From assembly GCA_002362735.1 (NCBI GenBank), contig DEUU01000047.1, forward strand, positions 1 through 21,606: 21,606 nt of DNA, read 5' to 3'. Below the pieces are notes generated by a model. That model searched no databases. It saw nothing but the letters and a program-made list of their open reading frames with translations, and was not told the DNA's origin. Position numbers and translations under genes: made by a program. Below, piece by piece: positions 7,806 to 15,408 of this stretch. This stretch comes from Dehalococcoidia bacterium UBA3254. GTDB taxonomy: Bacteria; Chloroflexota; Dehalococcoidia; Dehalococcoidales; UBA3254. Position 1 is the stretch's first letter, and each line of letters opens with the position of its first letter.

Positions 7806-8231
7806 CTAAATCAATTATATAAATTATTATAAAGTTTTGTATAACAGATAACAAAGAAAAACACATGACTGCAAAACAGGTTCGCTTTCGGCAATTCCTC
7901 ATGATAGCGGTAAAACATAAGGAATATTTTGCCGCATATCTATCATTAATTAGAAAACACAGATTATTGTTATTTATTTCTACGATGCTAAATAGACAAC
8001 CTGAGCTTAAATATCGTATACTGGGATATGCGGAAATGGATTGCCGTATAAATTGATTCGTTGATAAAATTTTGCTTATTCTTTGCTTGATGCTCTAATA
8101 TATAGTAATACGTTATTAGTTTTACGTTTTTGTAAGGTAGAAGTCAGGCGTTTTACACAGGGGAATACAGAGAGGGTAAACGTATAACATAGCGCGTAGA
8201 ACATGCAACGTGTCACCTGAGGATAAACTAA
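7806..8231. other. AT-rich intergenic spacer between divergent tgt and hisH
   Basis: About 425 bases without a supported gene, clearly richer in A and T than the flanks. It contains the tgt promoter at 7826-7854. A 63-codon frame at 7865-8056 (+) has no ribosome binding site and no recognisable product, so I do not call it. The hisH promoter must lie here. TTGCTT (8083-8088) with TAATAC (8106-8111) at 17-base spacing, or the nearby TATAGT (8101-8106), are weak candidates. The hisH ribosome binding site GAGGA is at 8219-8223. The long leader could hold a small RNA or regulatory structure, but I see no clear hairpin series. Confidence 0.5.
7826..7854 (-). promoter_or_regulatory. Promoter of tgt
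   Basis: On the minus strand, TTGTTA (7854-7849) and a perfect TATAAT (7831-7826) are separated by 17 bases. The predicted start is near 7819. That would give a leader of about 30 bases to the ATC codon at 7787 but nearly 90 to the TTG at 7730. This favours a translation start well upstream of the only canonical in-frame start codon. Confidence 0.65.
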
Positions 8232-8846
8232 ATGATCGCAATTATTGATTATGGAGCCGGTAACCTTCGCAGCGTAGTCAATGCCATTTCCCAGATTGGT
8301 TATCAGGCTAAGGTAACCAGCCGGACAGAGGACATACTACAAGCCAAAGCTGTCTTTTTACCCGGGGTAGGCGCTGCTGCGGATACTATGACAAGCCTCC
8401 GGAAACTTGGTTTAATAGAGACGATTCATCGTCTGGTAGAGGAAGACCGGCCGTTTTTCTGCATCTGTATCGGACTTCAGATTCTGTTTACAGGCACCGA
8501 GGAAGGCGGCTGGAATGAATGTTTGAATATCATTCCAGGTCGCGTCAAGAAGCTTCCGCCCGGGTTGAAAATTCCCCATATGGGGTGGAATCAGGTCAAC
8601 CAAAAAATAAAACATCCTATATTCAAGGGCATACCGGATAAAGCCGATTTTTACTTTGTCCACAGCTATTATGGAAATCCAGAAGATAAATCGATGGTCG
8701 CTGCGGAAACGGATTACGGCATCTCATTCTGCTCTGCCGTTGCCCGTGGAAACCTGGTCGCAACTCAATTTCATCCCGAAAAAAGCGGTGAACTGGGACT
8801 AAGGCTTTATAATAACTTTATTGAAATAGCGGGATTGAAAAAGTAA
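8232..8846 (+). CDS. hisH: Imidazole glycerol phosphate synthase subunit HisH (glutaminase)
   Basis: Class-I glutamine amidotransferase that releases ammonia from glutamine and channels it to HisF. The 204 residues begin with the typical IAIIDYGAGNLRSV. The triad is C79 (in CICIGLQ, where most homologues read CLGMQ), H181 and E183 (in QFHPEKSG). Length is normal for the family. GAGGA (8219-8223) lies eight bases ahead of the ATG. hisF follows after 48 bases on the same strand, so the heterodimer is co-encoded. No other histidine-biosynthesis gene is in the window, unlike the usual hisBHAF order, so the rest of the pathway must be elsewhere. Confidence 0.96.
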   Translation: MIAIIDYGAGNLRSVVNAISQIGYQAKVTSRTEDILQAKAVFLPGVGAAADTMTSLRKLGLIETIHRLVEEDRPFFCICIGLQILFTGTEEGGWNECLNIIPGRVKKLPPGLKIPHMGWNQVNQKIKHPIFKGIPDKADFYFVHSYYGNPEDKSMVAAETDYGISFCSAVARGNLVATQFHPEKSGELGLRLYNNFIEIAGLKK

Positions 8847-8894
8847 CAAAATGCAAAGTACAGGTATCAAAGTCATTATAATATCAGGAGTTAC

Positions 8895-9671
8895 ATGTTA
8901 ACCAAGCGGATTATACCCTGTCTGGATGTCAAAGCAGGGCGTGTAGTCAAAGGGACCAGCTTTGTCCAACTCAGGGATGCCGGGGACCCGGTGGAACTGG
9001 CAGATTTTTATTATCGCGAAGGAGCAGATGAATTGGTCTTCCTGGATATTACCGCCACGAATGAAGGACGGGATATTATGGGATCGGTGGTTGAACGTAT
9101 TTCAGAGAAGGTATTTATGCCGTTAACGGTGGGCGGCGGTCTAAGGAATATAAAAGACATCCGCCAGATGCTAAATTCCGGAGCCGACAAAGTATCTATC
9201 AACAGCGCTGCCGTGCTGAATCCTGAACTAATTCGGGAAAGCTCGGAAAAATTCGGCAGCCAGTGTATTGTGACGGCGATAGACGCCCGGAGAGTTCCCG
9301 GCAGCAGTCCGCTCCGCTGGGAGGTTTTCATTTCCAGCGGGCAAAAACCAACCGGACTTGATGCTATCGCCTGGGCCAGGAAAGCCGTTGAGCTCGGATC
9401 CGGTGAAATTCTGCTGACCAGCATGGATGCAGACGGTCATCGTACCGGATACGACCTTGAGCTGACCAAAGCTATTTCCGAAGTCGTCACGGTGCCGGTG
9501 ATTGCCAGCGGAGGAGCAGGCAGTCCGGAGGACCTCTATCAGGCTTTGATCGCCGGGAAAGCGGATGCAGTTTTAGCCGCCAGTATTTTCCACTATGCCA
9601 AATATACGATAAAGGAAACCAAAGAATATCTATCCCAAAGAGGGATTCCTATCAGGGGATTAGAAAATTAG
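8895..9671 (+). CDS. hisF: Imidazole glycerol phosphate synthase subunit HisF (cyclase)
   Basis: (beta/alpha)8-barrel cyclase. It uses ammonia from HisH to convert PRFAR into imidazole glycerol phosphate and AICAR, linking histidine and purine synthesis. The 258 residues are full length. The general acid/base aspartates are D11 ([14 protein letters not shown]) and D130 (VTAIDARR). The phosphate-binding segments LTVGGGLR and VIASGGAG are present. AGGAG (8886-8890) is only four bases before the ATG but no better start exists. The downstream regulator gene starts 49 bases later and may be co-transcribed. Confidence 0.97.
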   Translation: MLTKRIIPCLDVKAGRVVKGTSFVQLRDAGDPVELADFYYREGADELVFLDITATNEGRDIMGSVVERISEKVFMPLTVGGGLRNIKDIRQMLNSGADKVSINSAAVLNPELIRESSEKFGSQCIVTAIDARRVPGSSPLRWEVFISSGQKPTGLDAIAWARKAVELGSGEILLTSMDADGHRTGYDLELTKAISEVVTVPVIASGGAGSPEDLYQALIAGKADAVLAASIFHYAKYTIKETKEYLSQRGIPIRGLEN

Positions 9672-9720
9672 AAATCTCAAATAGAAGCACAACGATTCGA
9701 GATTTAAGGCTTAGAGAAAT

Positions 9721-10392
9721 TTGTCGAGTGTACTGATTATAACCAAACAGAGCGATGCCGCCAGAAAGCTTCAAACTGAACTTTCTAAATGGGGCTTTGA
9801 TTGTCTGACTGCGAACATTAAAGACAAGATTGTAGACCGCGTTGTGCGCGAAGGCCCGGAGATGGTGATCATCCAGATGGATGGCCAGGATAGTCAGGCT
9901 GTCTTACGCGAGCTAACTTCCGGGAGCCGTATCCGGCGTAAATTACCCGTGATGGCAATTATAACTCTGGAAACCTTAAATCAACTCGGCGACTACCCCG
10001 GGGTAGAAGACTTCATCCTGAGTTCTTACGACAATAGAGAACTGGTAGCCCGAGCGAAAAAATTATTACAAAAAAATAGTCAGAAAGAAGAAATAATGCG
10101 CCTGGGAGACCTGGTGATTGATACGGCAAATTGTGAAGTGCGCGTCGAAGGAAAATTGGTGGAGCTTACTTTCAAAGAATACGAACTGCTTAAATTCCTT
10201 GCCCAGGACCGCGGACGCGTTTATTCCCGCGAAGCTCTTTTAAACAAAGTCTGGGGTTATGATTACTTCGGTGGAGACCGGACGGTAGATGTTCATGTAA
10301 GACGCTTGAGAAGTAAGATCGAATTCTCCGGTCAGACTTTCATCGAAACGGTAAGAAACATCGGGTATCGCTTTAAAAAATCCAAAGTATAA
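9721..10392 (+). CDS. OmpR/PhoB-family response regulator with a degenerate (pseudo-)receiver
   Basis: DNA-binding transcription regulator of 223 residues. The C-terminal winged helix (about 125-220) is canonical: GDLVIDTANCEVRV, LTFKEYELLKFLA, a recognition region around GGDRTVDVHVRRLRSKI, and IETVRNIGYRF. The N-terminal domain (1-115) has receiver-like length and periodicity but lacks the active site. The acidic pair after beta-1 is T-K-Q, the phosphoacceptor position in PEMVIIQMD is Gln 52, and the conserved Lys near LSSYDNREL is Ser. It therefore should not be phosphorylated by a kinase in the ordinary way, and no histidine kinase gene adjoins. The TTG start has AAGG (9706-9709) eleven bases upstream, rather distant. 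Targets are unknown. Confidence 0.9.
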   Translation: MSSVLIITKQSDAARKLQTELSKWGFDCLTANIKDKIVDRVVREGPEMVIIQMDGQDSQAVLRELTSGSRIRRKLPVMAIITLETLNQLGDYPGVEDFILSSYDNRELVARAKKLLQKNSQKEEIMRLGDLVIDTANCEVRVEGKLVELTFKEYELLKFLAQDRGRVYSREALLNKVWGYDYFGGDRTVDVHVRRLRSKIEFSGQTFIETVRNIGYRFKKSKV

Positions 10393-10418
10393 ACCTTAAT
10401 TTGCTTCATTACCATGCC

Positions 10419-10778
10419 CTAGCATGTCACGTGAATCAGTGCTGCTACTTTATCCCCATCATCTACATGGTGGTTATATTTCTTGACGATCTGCGGGGAG
10501 GGCAAAAGGGTGAGGTTAAGATCGGGTTTGGTCAGAAGAAATTCGGCATCGTGAGCCAGCCTGGCCATACCCTGTACACCCGTTCCCACCAGGATAACAT
10601 CGGGCTGTTCCCTGGTCAAAGCTTCAATTTCGCTACGGGCAATGGAGTGGCTGCCCAATCTGCCCTTGCCTGGATTCCGCTCTTTTACTGTACCGTCCGG
10701 AAGAATGACCACATCATAAGTGTATTGTTTGTCGTCTACCACGATAAACCCGAAGTTAAAACTATCTATCTTAGCCAT
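10419..10778 (-). CDS. Mth938-like domain protein (DUF498 family)
   Basis: A small soluble protein of 119 residues. An N-terminal block FGFIVVDDKQYTYDVVILPDG precedes a central VILVGTGVQG and a C-terminal segment rich in His and Asp. This matches the Mth938-like fold (PF04430 family), whose relatives include the mitochondrial assembly factor NDUFAF3. The bacterial function is not established. The minus strand is the coding strand: the ATG is preceded by AGGGAG at eight bases, whereas the overlapping + frame at 10401-10823 has low-complexity, non-family sequence. It converges on the response regulator, with 26 bases between the stops and no obvious terminator. Confidence 0.82.
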   Translation of the reverse strand: MAKIDSFNFGFIVVDDKQYTYDVVILPDGTVKERNPGKGRLGSHSIARSEIEALTREQPDVILVGTGVQGMARLAHDAEFLLTKPDLNLTLLPSPQIVKKYNHHVDDGDKVAALIHVTC

Positions 10779-10884
10779 ACGCCCCTCTCCCTGATTCCAA
10801 TCATGATGGGTTTATTCTTCTAATAGCTTAATAGCCTGGTTCTATGTCCTTGGGTCTTGTTAAGATTATATTATATATCAAATT

Positions 10885-10912
10885 TTTATAAAGTACGCAA
10901 GAGTCTTATCAA
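10885..10912 (-). promoter_or_regulatory. Candidate promoter of the Mth938-like gene
   Basis: On the minus strand, TTGATA (10912-10907) and TATAAA (10890-10885) are 16 bases apart. Two overlapping TATAAT hexamers just downstream (10875-10870 and 10870-10865) lack a good -35, except TTGCGT at a 19-base distance. The leader would be about 100 bases. Confidence 0.4.
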
Positions 10913-10971
10913 TTGTCAGGGTCTTTTTCATTTTTAAATGTTATCTATACTAAAGAGGGGTTTATGTCTAA

Positions 10972-11071
10972 TTGTCATCCTGAACCATGTCCCGTACTAC
11001 GATACGGGATTGATTCAGTATCCAGGAGTGGGTATAAGGTGTCTGGATTCCATCCTACGCTGGAATGACAA
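10972..11071. repeat. 100-bp interspersed-repeat-like element with inverted ends
   Basis: The segment is bounded by TTGTCAT (10972-10978) and its exact inverse ATGACAA (11065-11071). Inside are further paired segments. CCCGTA/TACGGG makes a 6-bp hairpin within the left part, ATCCAG/CTGGAT makes a longer-range stem, and ATTCCA/TGGAAT closes a hairpin at the right end. Ends of the type GTCATYC with internal GGATTCCA and CAGTATCCAG resemble the short dispersed GTCATTCC-class repeats found in many bacterial genomes. Only one copy is in this window, so repeat status is inferred from structure. It lies in the spacer between two minus-strand genes. Confidence 0.55.
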
Positions 11072-11154
11072 AAAGGAAACCCTGTGAAAATTATCTATAG
11101 AGCTTTAATTTATTAGGTCTTCATTCGTTTGTCAAGTATGGATATCCAACTAAC

Positions 11155-11176
11155 AAAAATTAGACCAGTGGCGGTC
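11155..11176 (-). terminator. Possible short terminator at the end of the Crp/Fnr gene
   Basis: On the minus strand, GACC (11176-11173) and GGTC (11166-11163) can pair around a 6-base loop, extended by a G-T pair. A TAATTTTTG run follows. The stem overlaps the last codons and stop of the gene. It is short, so efficiency is doubtful. Confidence 0.35.
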
Positions 11177-11837
11177 CCTCTGCGATAAGTTTCAGTTTCG
11201 ATTCATCCGCGATAATAATTTTCCCCCGGACCGAACGGATGATGCTTCGTTCTTTCCACTGACTCAGGACCCTTATGGCAGTTTCCGTAGTCGTACCGGC
11301 CATATCGGATAGGTCCTGACGGGTAAAAGGCAGTGTGGACCCGAGCTTGTATGAAAGCATCAGCACCAGGCGGGCCAGGCGCTGTTCAACTTTCTCGCCA
11401 GCCAGGTCGCGCAGGCGGCTCTGGGATTCGCGCAGCCTTCCGGACAGAATGCCAATAGTTTTTAAGGATACCTCCGGGTGTTTTAGCAGAAATTTGAGAA
11501 AATCTGATTTTCGAATACTGACCAGTCTGGACTCAGTCATCGATTGAGCCGAAGCTGGATAGGGCTTATTTTCAAATACTGCTACTTCTCCGATCATCTC
11601 TCCGGATCCAAAAAAGGAGAGGATGATTTCCTTTCCGGCAGAGGTCATTTTAGTTACTTTGACTTTCCCTTTCAGCACGATATAAAACCAGTCTGAGGGA
11701 TCCTCTTCCCAGAAAATCACTTCATCCGGAACTAACCGGCGCTCCTTCACTAAAGATACCAGGTCCTGGACCTCATTTTCATTTAGAGCAGAAAAAATCG
11801 GTGACTGTTTTAAAATGTTGATATCGTCTTTATTCAA
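11160..11837 (-). CDS. Crp/Fnr-family transcriptional regulator
   Basis: A cytoplasmic DNA-binding regulator of 225 residues. The N-terminal cyclic-nucleotide-binding-like beta-barrel (about 15-125) contains LVPDEVIFWEEDPSDWFYIVLKG and FGSGEMIGEVAVFE. A dimerisation helix follows at about 125-160, then a C-terminal winged helix with LPFTRQDLSDMAGTTTETAIRVL. There is no cysteine in the protein, so an FNR-type iron-sulfur cluster or CooA-like cysteine ligation is excluded. The effector is unknown. Translation starts at TTG 11837-11835, inside the end of the upstream GH13 gene (8-base overlap), with GGAG about ten bases before it. The two genes are thus translationally coupled. It may control the glycosidase operon itself. 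Confidence 0.9.
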   Translation of the reverse strand: MNKDDINILKQSPIFSALNENEVQDLVSLVKERRLVPDEVIFWEEDPSDWFYIVLKGKVKVTKMTSAGKEIILSFFGSGEMIGEVAVFENKPYPASAQSMTESRLVSIRKSDFLKFLLKHPEVSLKTIGILSGRLRESQSRLRDLAGEKVEQRLARLVLMLSYKLGSTLPFTRQDLSDMAGTTTETAIRVLSQWKERSIIRSVRGKIIIADESKLKLIAEGPPLV

Positions 11838-13329
11838 CAGGTATGATCTCCAATATCCGGGCCTGGTACCCGTCCATATTCAGGTAAAAACCAGGGTAGG
11901 CCAGTACCTTCCCGGGCTGAACTGTACGTACCCGGTTAAACATGTCCGTAAAGAAATAGTCCTTAGATTCCAGAACATCGTCCGCCAGACAAATAATTCC
12001 CCGGGCCGGATGCTGGTTTAGATTCACGACAACAAGGAAAATTTGTTTTTCAAGCTTCCAGGTGTATCCTACCAGATTTTCCGCTGTTCCATCCGTGTCC
12101 GGAAAAATTTCTCTTAGCTGCCAGACGCCGGAATGAAATACTTCCCGGTTCACCGTTGCCCACAGTTTCTCGTAGAAAGATTTGAGTTCTTGATCTGCCG
12201 GTTCCAGCCTTGTCCGGCGAATTTGTACAGGTAAACGGATTTGCCGGCCTTCTCTTTGCCCCTGAAAGTAGAGCTTCATGCCCGGCACTGTGGAAAAGAG
12301 AGTAGCCGCAGCTTTAACTTTTCCCCGCCCGAAAGCAACAACGCTCCGTAACTCATCGTGGTTCTCAATAAAACGGGCCAATTTTTTCTGGTAGTCCATG
12401 TCTGCTTTCAGATGCAGATAAACGTCATGGGGATGCCCGCTTCTTAAACGGTCGTATAGTCTTTTATCGTAAACAAAGTCGAATCCCAATTGCTGTAAAG
12501 TCCATTCTGTATCCCAGTAAGCTTCCGCTATATAAACCAGATTGGGAACTCTCTGTATCGTTTGCTTCCAGAATTCCTCAGCTGGCAATGCATGTGCCGG
12601 ATACTTATTAGCCCATCCCCAGACTCGCTGCAATACCTCATTTAAAACCAGCATCGCCATATCGCAGCGGATGCCGTCACAATGCTGCGAAATTTTTTCG
12701 ATTATTTGTATGACAGCCTCCCGGGTTTGAGGGTTAAAGTAGTTCAGTTGGGCGGTATCCGTCCAGGAGGGGAAATTGGGGTCGCGGCCATGAGCGATAT
12801 ACAGAATTCTGCCGTCATGGCTGATCGGGAAATAGGCTGCCGGGTCTTTCTCATAGTCTTCTTTCTGGACTAGAACATAATAATCAGGATGTTGGGTGAT
12901 CCAGTGATGATCAATACCGGTATGATTCGGAATAAAGTCCAGTATCAGGCCCATCCCCCGCTGATGTAATTCTTTGCGTGTGAAGTCAATGTCATCCCAG
13001 GTACCAACGAGCGGATCAGGTTCGTACGCGCTGATGGAATAGGATGATCCGATCACGTCCTCGGGTGTCCATCCGGGGGTGATATTATCAAAGACCTTGT
13101 GGAACCCCGGGTCCGTGAGGCTTACGTTCCGGCCCATCTGGCTGCGGCTCCAAACACCCATCAACCAGACAAAGTCCATACCGGCGGATTTTAACCTGTC
13201 CCATTCCACTGAAGGAATTTCTCCCAGGCGCACCGGTTTTCCCAGCTTCCGGGACAGTGAGTAAAGCCAGGCTGCTGTGTTGATCTCAAATAGCTCCGGG
13301 TTTTCCCGGGGAAGATATTTTCGTGGCAT
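11830..13329 (-). CDS. GH13 (alpha-amylase family) glycoside hydrolase or glucanotransferase, cytoplasmic
   Basis: A 499-residue (beta/alpha)8 alpha-amylase-family protein with all four conserved regions. Region I is DFIPNHTGIDHHW (D131, H136). Region II is DGIRCDMAML with nucleophile D223. Region III is VYIAEAYWD with acid/base E269. Region IV is FIENHDE with transition-state stabiliser D325. A C-terminal beta-domain follows (about 420-499). There is no signal peptide, so it acts inside the cell, for example on glycogen, maltodextrin or trehalose-type substrates. The sequence does not identify the substrate. The ATG has no Shine-Dalgarno, and a TATAAT lies nine bases upstream, which implies a nearly leaderless transcript. 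It is coupled to the downstream Crp/Fnr-type regulator. No glycogen or maltose genes are nearby. Confidence 0.92.
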   Translation of the reverse strand: MPRKYLPRENPELFEINTAAWLYSLSRKLGKPVRLGEIPSVEWDRLKSAGMDFVWLMGVWSRSQMGRNVSLTDPGFHKVFDNITPGWTPEDVIGSSYSISAYEPDPLVGTWDDIDFTRKELHQRGMGLILDFIPNHTGIDHHWITQHPDYYVLVQKEDYEKDPAAYFPISHDGRILYIAHGRDPNFPSWTDTAQLNYFNPQTREAVIQIIEKISQHCDGIRCDMAMLVLNEVLQRVWGWANKYPAHALPAEEFWKQTIQRVPNLVYIAEAYWDTEWTLQQLGFDFVYDKRLYDRLRSGHPHDVYLHLKADMDYQKKLARFIENHDELRSVVAFGRGKVKAAATLFSTVPGMKLYFQGQREGRQIRLPVQIRRTRLEPADQELKSFYEKLWATVNREVFHSGVWQLREIFPDTDGTAENLVGYTWKLEKQIFLVVVNLNQHPARGIICLADDVLESKDYFFTDMFNRVRTVQPGKVLAYPGFYLNMDGYQARILEIIPVE

Positions 13330-13338
13330 CGAATCTAT

Positions 13339-13344
13339 ATTATA
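13339..13344 (-). promoter_or_regulatory. -10 element directly upstream of the GH13 start
   Basis: A perfect TATAAT on the minus strand ends nine bases before the ATG at 13329. Initiation at the usual distance would start the mRNA about three bases before the start codon. No good -35 hexamer is visible at 16-18 bases, and no ribosome binding site lies between. Confidence 0.45.
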
Positions 13345-13417
13345 TTATTCATTCGGTAAATTAAATATCTGGAACCGGGACAAGGGTTAAAATTGAAATG
13401 CAAAATCGCCAGCCAAA

Positions 13418-13443
13418 AGAATAAAATTTGCCCGCAGAGCGGG
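13418..13443 (-). terminator. Candidate terminator of the B12 operon
   Basis: On the minus strand, CCCGC (13443-13439) pairs with GCGGG (13435-13431) around a 3-base loop. CAAATTTTATT follows, with the whole lying about 60 bases beyond the cobU stop. The stem is short but all G-C, and the tail is T-rich. Confidence 0.45.
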
Positions 13444-13503
13444 AAGAATAACAACTTGCCGATGTAGAATCCAGTAATCGGTGTGGAGCATTGCGTATAT
13501 AAA

Positions 13504-14064
13504 TTAGAGTGTGGAAGGTTTAATCCGCAGTGGGATACCGGCTACCATGAGATAGACCTCATCTGCATATTGTGCCAGTTTCTGGTTAGCTTTTCCCAGC
13601 AGATCGCGGTATAAACGCCCCATACGGTTATCCGGAACGATCCCCAACCCCACCTCATTACTGATGATAATAAAAGAGGCTTCCACATTTTTCAGGCAGG
13701 TCTGAAGCTCCTGAATTTCGGAGAGTACGGCCCGTTCCAACTCTTCTTCCGCCAGATTCTCGAATTGCGATTCATCGTGACGGCAGAAAACATTGCTTAC
13801 CAGAAGAGTAATGCAGTCAATGATGACTGTTTGCTCTTCCCTTATTTCATCCTCAATCCGGTTGCCGACGTGTTCGGTTGCTTCCAAAGTCCGCCAGTTC
13901 CGGGGACGGTCATTTTTGTGCCTCTCGATGCGCAGGCGCATATCTTCGTCGCCGGGGGCGGCAGTTGCCACAAAGAGGACTTTTTCCATCTTCTTTGCCA
14001 TTTCTTGAGCAAAGTAACTTTTCCCACTCCGGGCGCCGCCGAGTAAAAGAATGATTTTCTTCAA
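13504..14064 (-). CDS. cobU: Adenosylcobinamide kinase / adenosylcobinamide-phosphate guanylyltransferase
   Basis: Bifunctional enzyme that phosphorylates adenosylcobinamide and then transfers GMP to give AdoCbi-GDP, the activated corrin half for nucleotide-loop assembly. The 186 residues show the P-loop GGARSGKS at 9-16. ERHKNDRP carries the His (H49) equivalent to the guanylylated His 46 of the Salmonella enzyme. NEVGLGIVP and the C-terminal NQKLAQYADEVYLMVAGIPL are typical. The start is TTG at 14064, with AAAAGG seven bases upstream inside the preceding gene's end; the genes are one base apart. It is the last gene of the operon. ATP/GTP preference is not readable from sequence. Confidence 0.95.
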   Translation of the reverse strand: MKKIILLLGGARSGKSYFAQEMAKKMEKVLFVATAAPGDEDMRLRIERHKNDRPRNWRTLEATEHVGNRIEDEIREEQTVIIDCITLLVSNVFCRHDESQFENLAEEELERAVLSEIQELQTCLKNVEASFIIISNEVGLGIVPDNRMGRLYRDLLGKANQKLAQYADEVYLMVAGIPLRIKPSTL

Positions 14065-14065
14065 T

Positions 14066-14740
14066 TTATGCCTTTTCCACCATAACCATCTGTTTAATAT
14101 CCATGAACCAGTTCTTATCCCTTTTTACTCTCTCGGCCTTGCGTATCTCGAGACGTTTCTTGAAAAGAGGGCCGTCGATCACCAGCGTATGAAATTCTCC
14201 CGCTTCGCCGCAGGGAGTCACATTTTCATCGTAAATTTTCAAGTCTTCAACAAAATCCACATCCAGTGTCCTACCCAGCCATTCTTCCTCTAACAGGTTA
14301 GCCTGAGTGGCAACTACTACGGAAATAAACCCCAGATCGATGAAGTTGCGGACGATTTTTTCCTGGTCCTTTAGCCACAGGGGTAAAATCGGCATGATGC
14401 CAGCACTGGAGCAGACCCTCTCAATCCATTCCCGATGTGCGTTAAAGTCGATATCTCCGAATATACCGTAATTGATCCCTTCGGCCTTCATTTTGAGAAG
14501 CACATTGGAAAATACGGCTTCGTAGTTGTCTTCAGTGGTAGGCTGCTGCACGATGGGAATTCCCATGGCTTCGGACTGCATCTTTATCCACCGGGCTTCA
14601 ATACCGTGGCTGCAAGAGCGCCGGCCGTCATTGGTGACCGTGTTTAATAAATATTTAATACTGAACCCCTGCTGCGCTGCCTCATAAGCAGCCTGGCAAC
14701 AGTCTTTACCACCACTCCAGGATACAAATGCTTTCTTCAT
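14066..14740 (-). CDS. Dph6-like PP-loop ATPase (diphthine-ammonia ligase family), role in bacteria unknown
   Basis: A 224-residue ATP pyrophosphatase of the ATP_bind_4 / COG2102 family. The PP-loop SGGKD is at 9-13. Further family blocks are NDGRRSCSHGI, the segment GDIDFNAHREW, the PILPLW motif and the C-terminal CGEAGEFHT (about 186-194). Eukaryotic Dph6 amidates diphthine on elongation factor 2; bacteria have no diphthamide, so that reaction cannot be the role here. It lies between cobC and cobU in a B12-salvage operon, with GAGGA six bases before its ATG and one base between its stop and cobU. This suggests an adenylation and amide-forming step on a corrinoid or its precursor, but that is inference. 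Confidence 0.88.
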   Translation of the reverse strand: MKKAFVSWSGGKDCCQAAYEAAQQGFSIKYLLNTVTNDGRRSCSHGIEARWIKMQSEAMGIPIVQQPTTEDNYEAVFSNVLLKMKAEGINYGIFGDIDFNAHREWIERVCSSAGIMPILPLWLKDQEKIVRNFIDLGFISVVVATQANLLEEEWLGRTLDVDFVEDLKIYDENVTPCGEAGEFHTLVIDGPLFKKRLEIRKAERVKRDKNWFMDIKQMVMVEKA

Positions 14741-14781
14741 AATAATTCCTCATCTGCCATTATAATTTGAATTTTATATTT

Positions 14782-15399
14782 CTATCTGCATCTATCCGTA
14801 ATGTGGGACGTATCGTTTAAAAGGCTGAGGATAGCAATCCCCGGATAAGTCTCCACGATGCTCAGAGAAGCCAGGTCGATCCGGATATTCCAACGATGTA
14901 CTGTTCCCAGGTCAAGAAGCTGGCAAATGAGGCTGCGCAGTACACCGCTGTGAGCGACAATCAGGATGGTATCATTCTCGGCATGTTTTGAGAGGCTGGA
15001 TTTAAAGTCGGATATCCTGCTTTCCAATTGGGGCAGACTTTCCCCATCCGGATAAGCCAACTCCGGATCATGCCTGATCCACATTTGAGATATCTTTGGA
15101 AATCGAGAGTGGACTTCGGTAAAATTTAATCCTTCAATCTGGCCAAAATCGATTTCTCTCAAATCGGGACAGCCAATGACATCCAGGTGATGAACAGAAA
15201 CCACCGTCTGGGCTGTTACCATCGCCCTTTTCATGTTGCTTGAGTAAACGTAATCTATCCTTTCAGTAGCCAGCCGGTCACGCAGCTGCTCAGCCTGTCT
15301 CAACCCGGCGGGCCCTAATCCGACGTCAGTCCGGCCCCAATAGCGCTCCGTGCTGTTCATCTCAGTTTCACCATGCCTGACCAGAAGTAATTTTGACAA
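14782..15399 (-). CDS. cobC: Alpha-ribazole phosphatase, histidine phosphatase family
   Basis: Phosphoglycerate-mutase-like phosphatase of 205 residues. The phosphohistidine motif is R8-H9-G10-E11, with R58 in SSNMKRA, E82 in LREIDFGQIEG, and the second His at H150 in VAHSGVLR. In B12 salvage, CobC removes the 5'-phosphate from alpha-ribazole-5'-phosphate or from cobalamin-5'-phosphate. The general fold also serves other phosphatases, so the specific name depends on its place directly after cobS. The start is TTG at 15399, with AGGGAGG four bases upstream. A 41-base gap follows before the Dph6-like gene. Confidence 0.9.
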   Translation of the reverse strand: MSKLLLVRHGETEMNSTERYWGRTDVGLGPAGLRQAEQLRDRLATERIDYVYSSNMKRAMVTAQTVVSVHHLDVIGCPDLREIDFGQIEGLNFTEVHSRFPKISQMWIRHDPELAYPDGESLPQLESRISDFKSSLSKHAENDTILIVAHSGVLRSLICQLLDLGTVHRWNIRIDLASLSIVETYPGIAILSLLNDTSHITDRCR

Positions 15400-15408
15400 T
15401 TCGCCTCC

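Larger units (their letters stand above)
10779..11159. other. Intergenic region holding a repeat and promoter candidates
   Basis: 380 bases with no supported gene. It contains the promoter candidate at 10885-10912 and the 100-bp repeat at 10972-11071. A perfect minus-strand TTGACA (11135-11130) has TAAATT (11112-11107) after 17 bases. That second promoter would transcribe through the repeat toward the Mth938-like gene. The rest shows nothing further. Confidence 0.5.

Noticed and set aside
7865..8056. 63-codon frame on the + strand in the AT-rich spacer
   Set aside because: It has no ribosome binding site and no recognisable domain. Its composition is that of the AT-rich spacer.
9672..9705. 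Inverted repeat AAATCTC/GAGATTT upstream of the response regulator, possible operator or terminator
   Set aside because: It is seven pairs, A-T rich, with a 20-base loop and no T-tract, which is too weak to call.
10401..10823. 140-codon + strand frame over the Mth938-like gene
   Set aside because: The minus-strand frame matches a known family and has a ribosome binding site. The + frame is its shadow.
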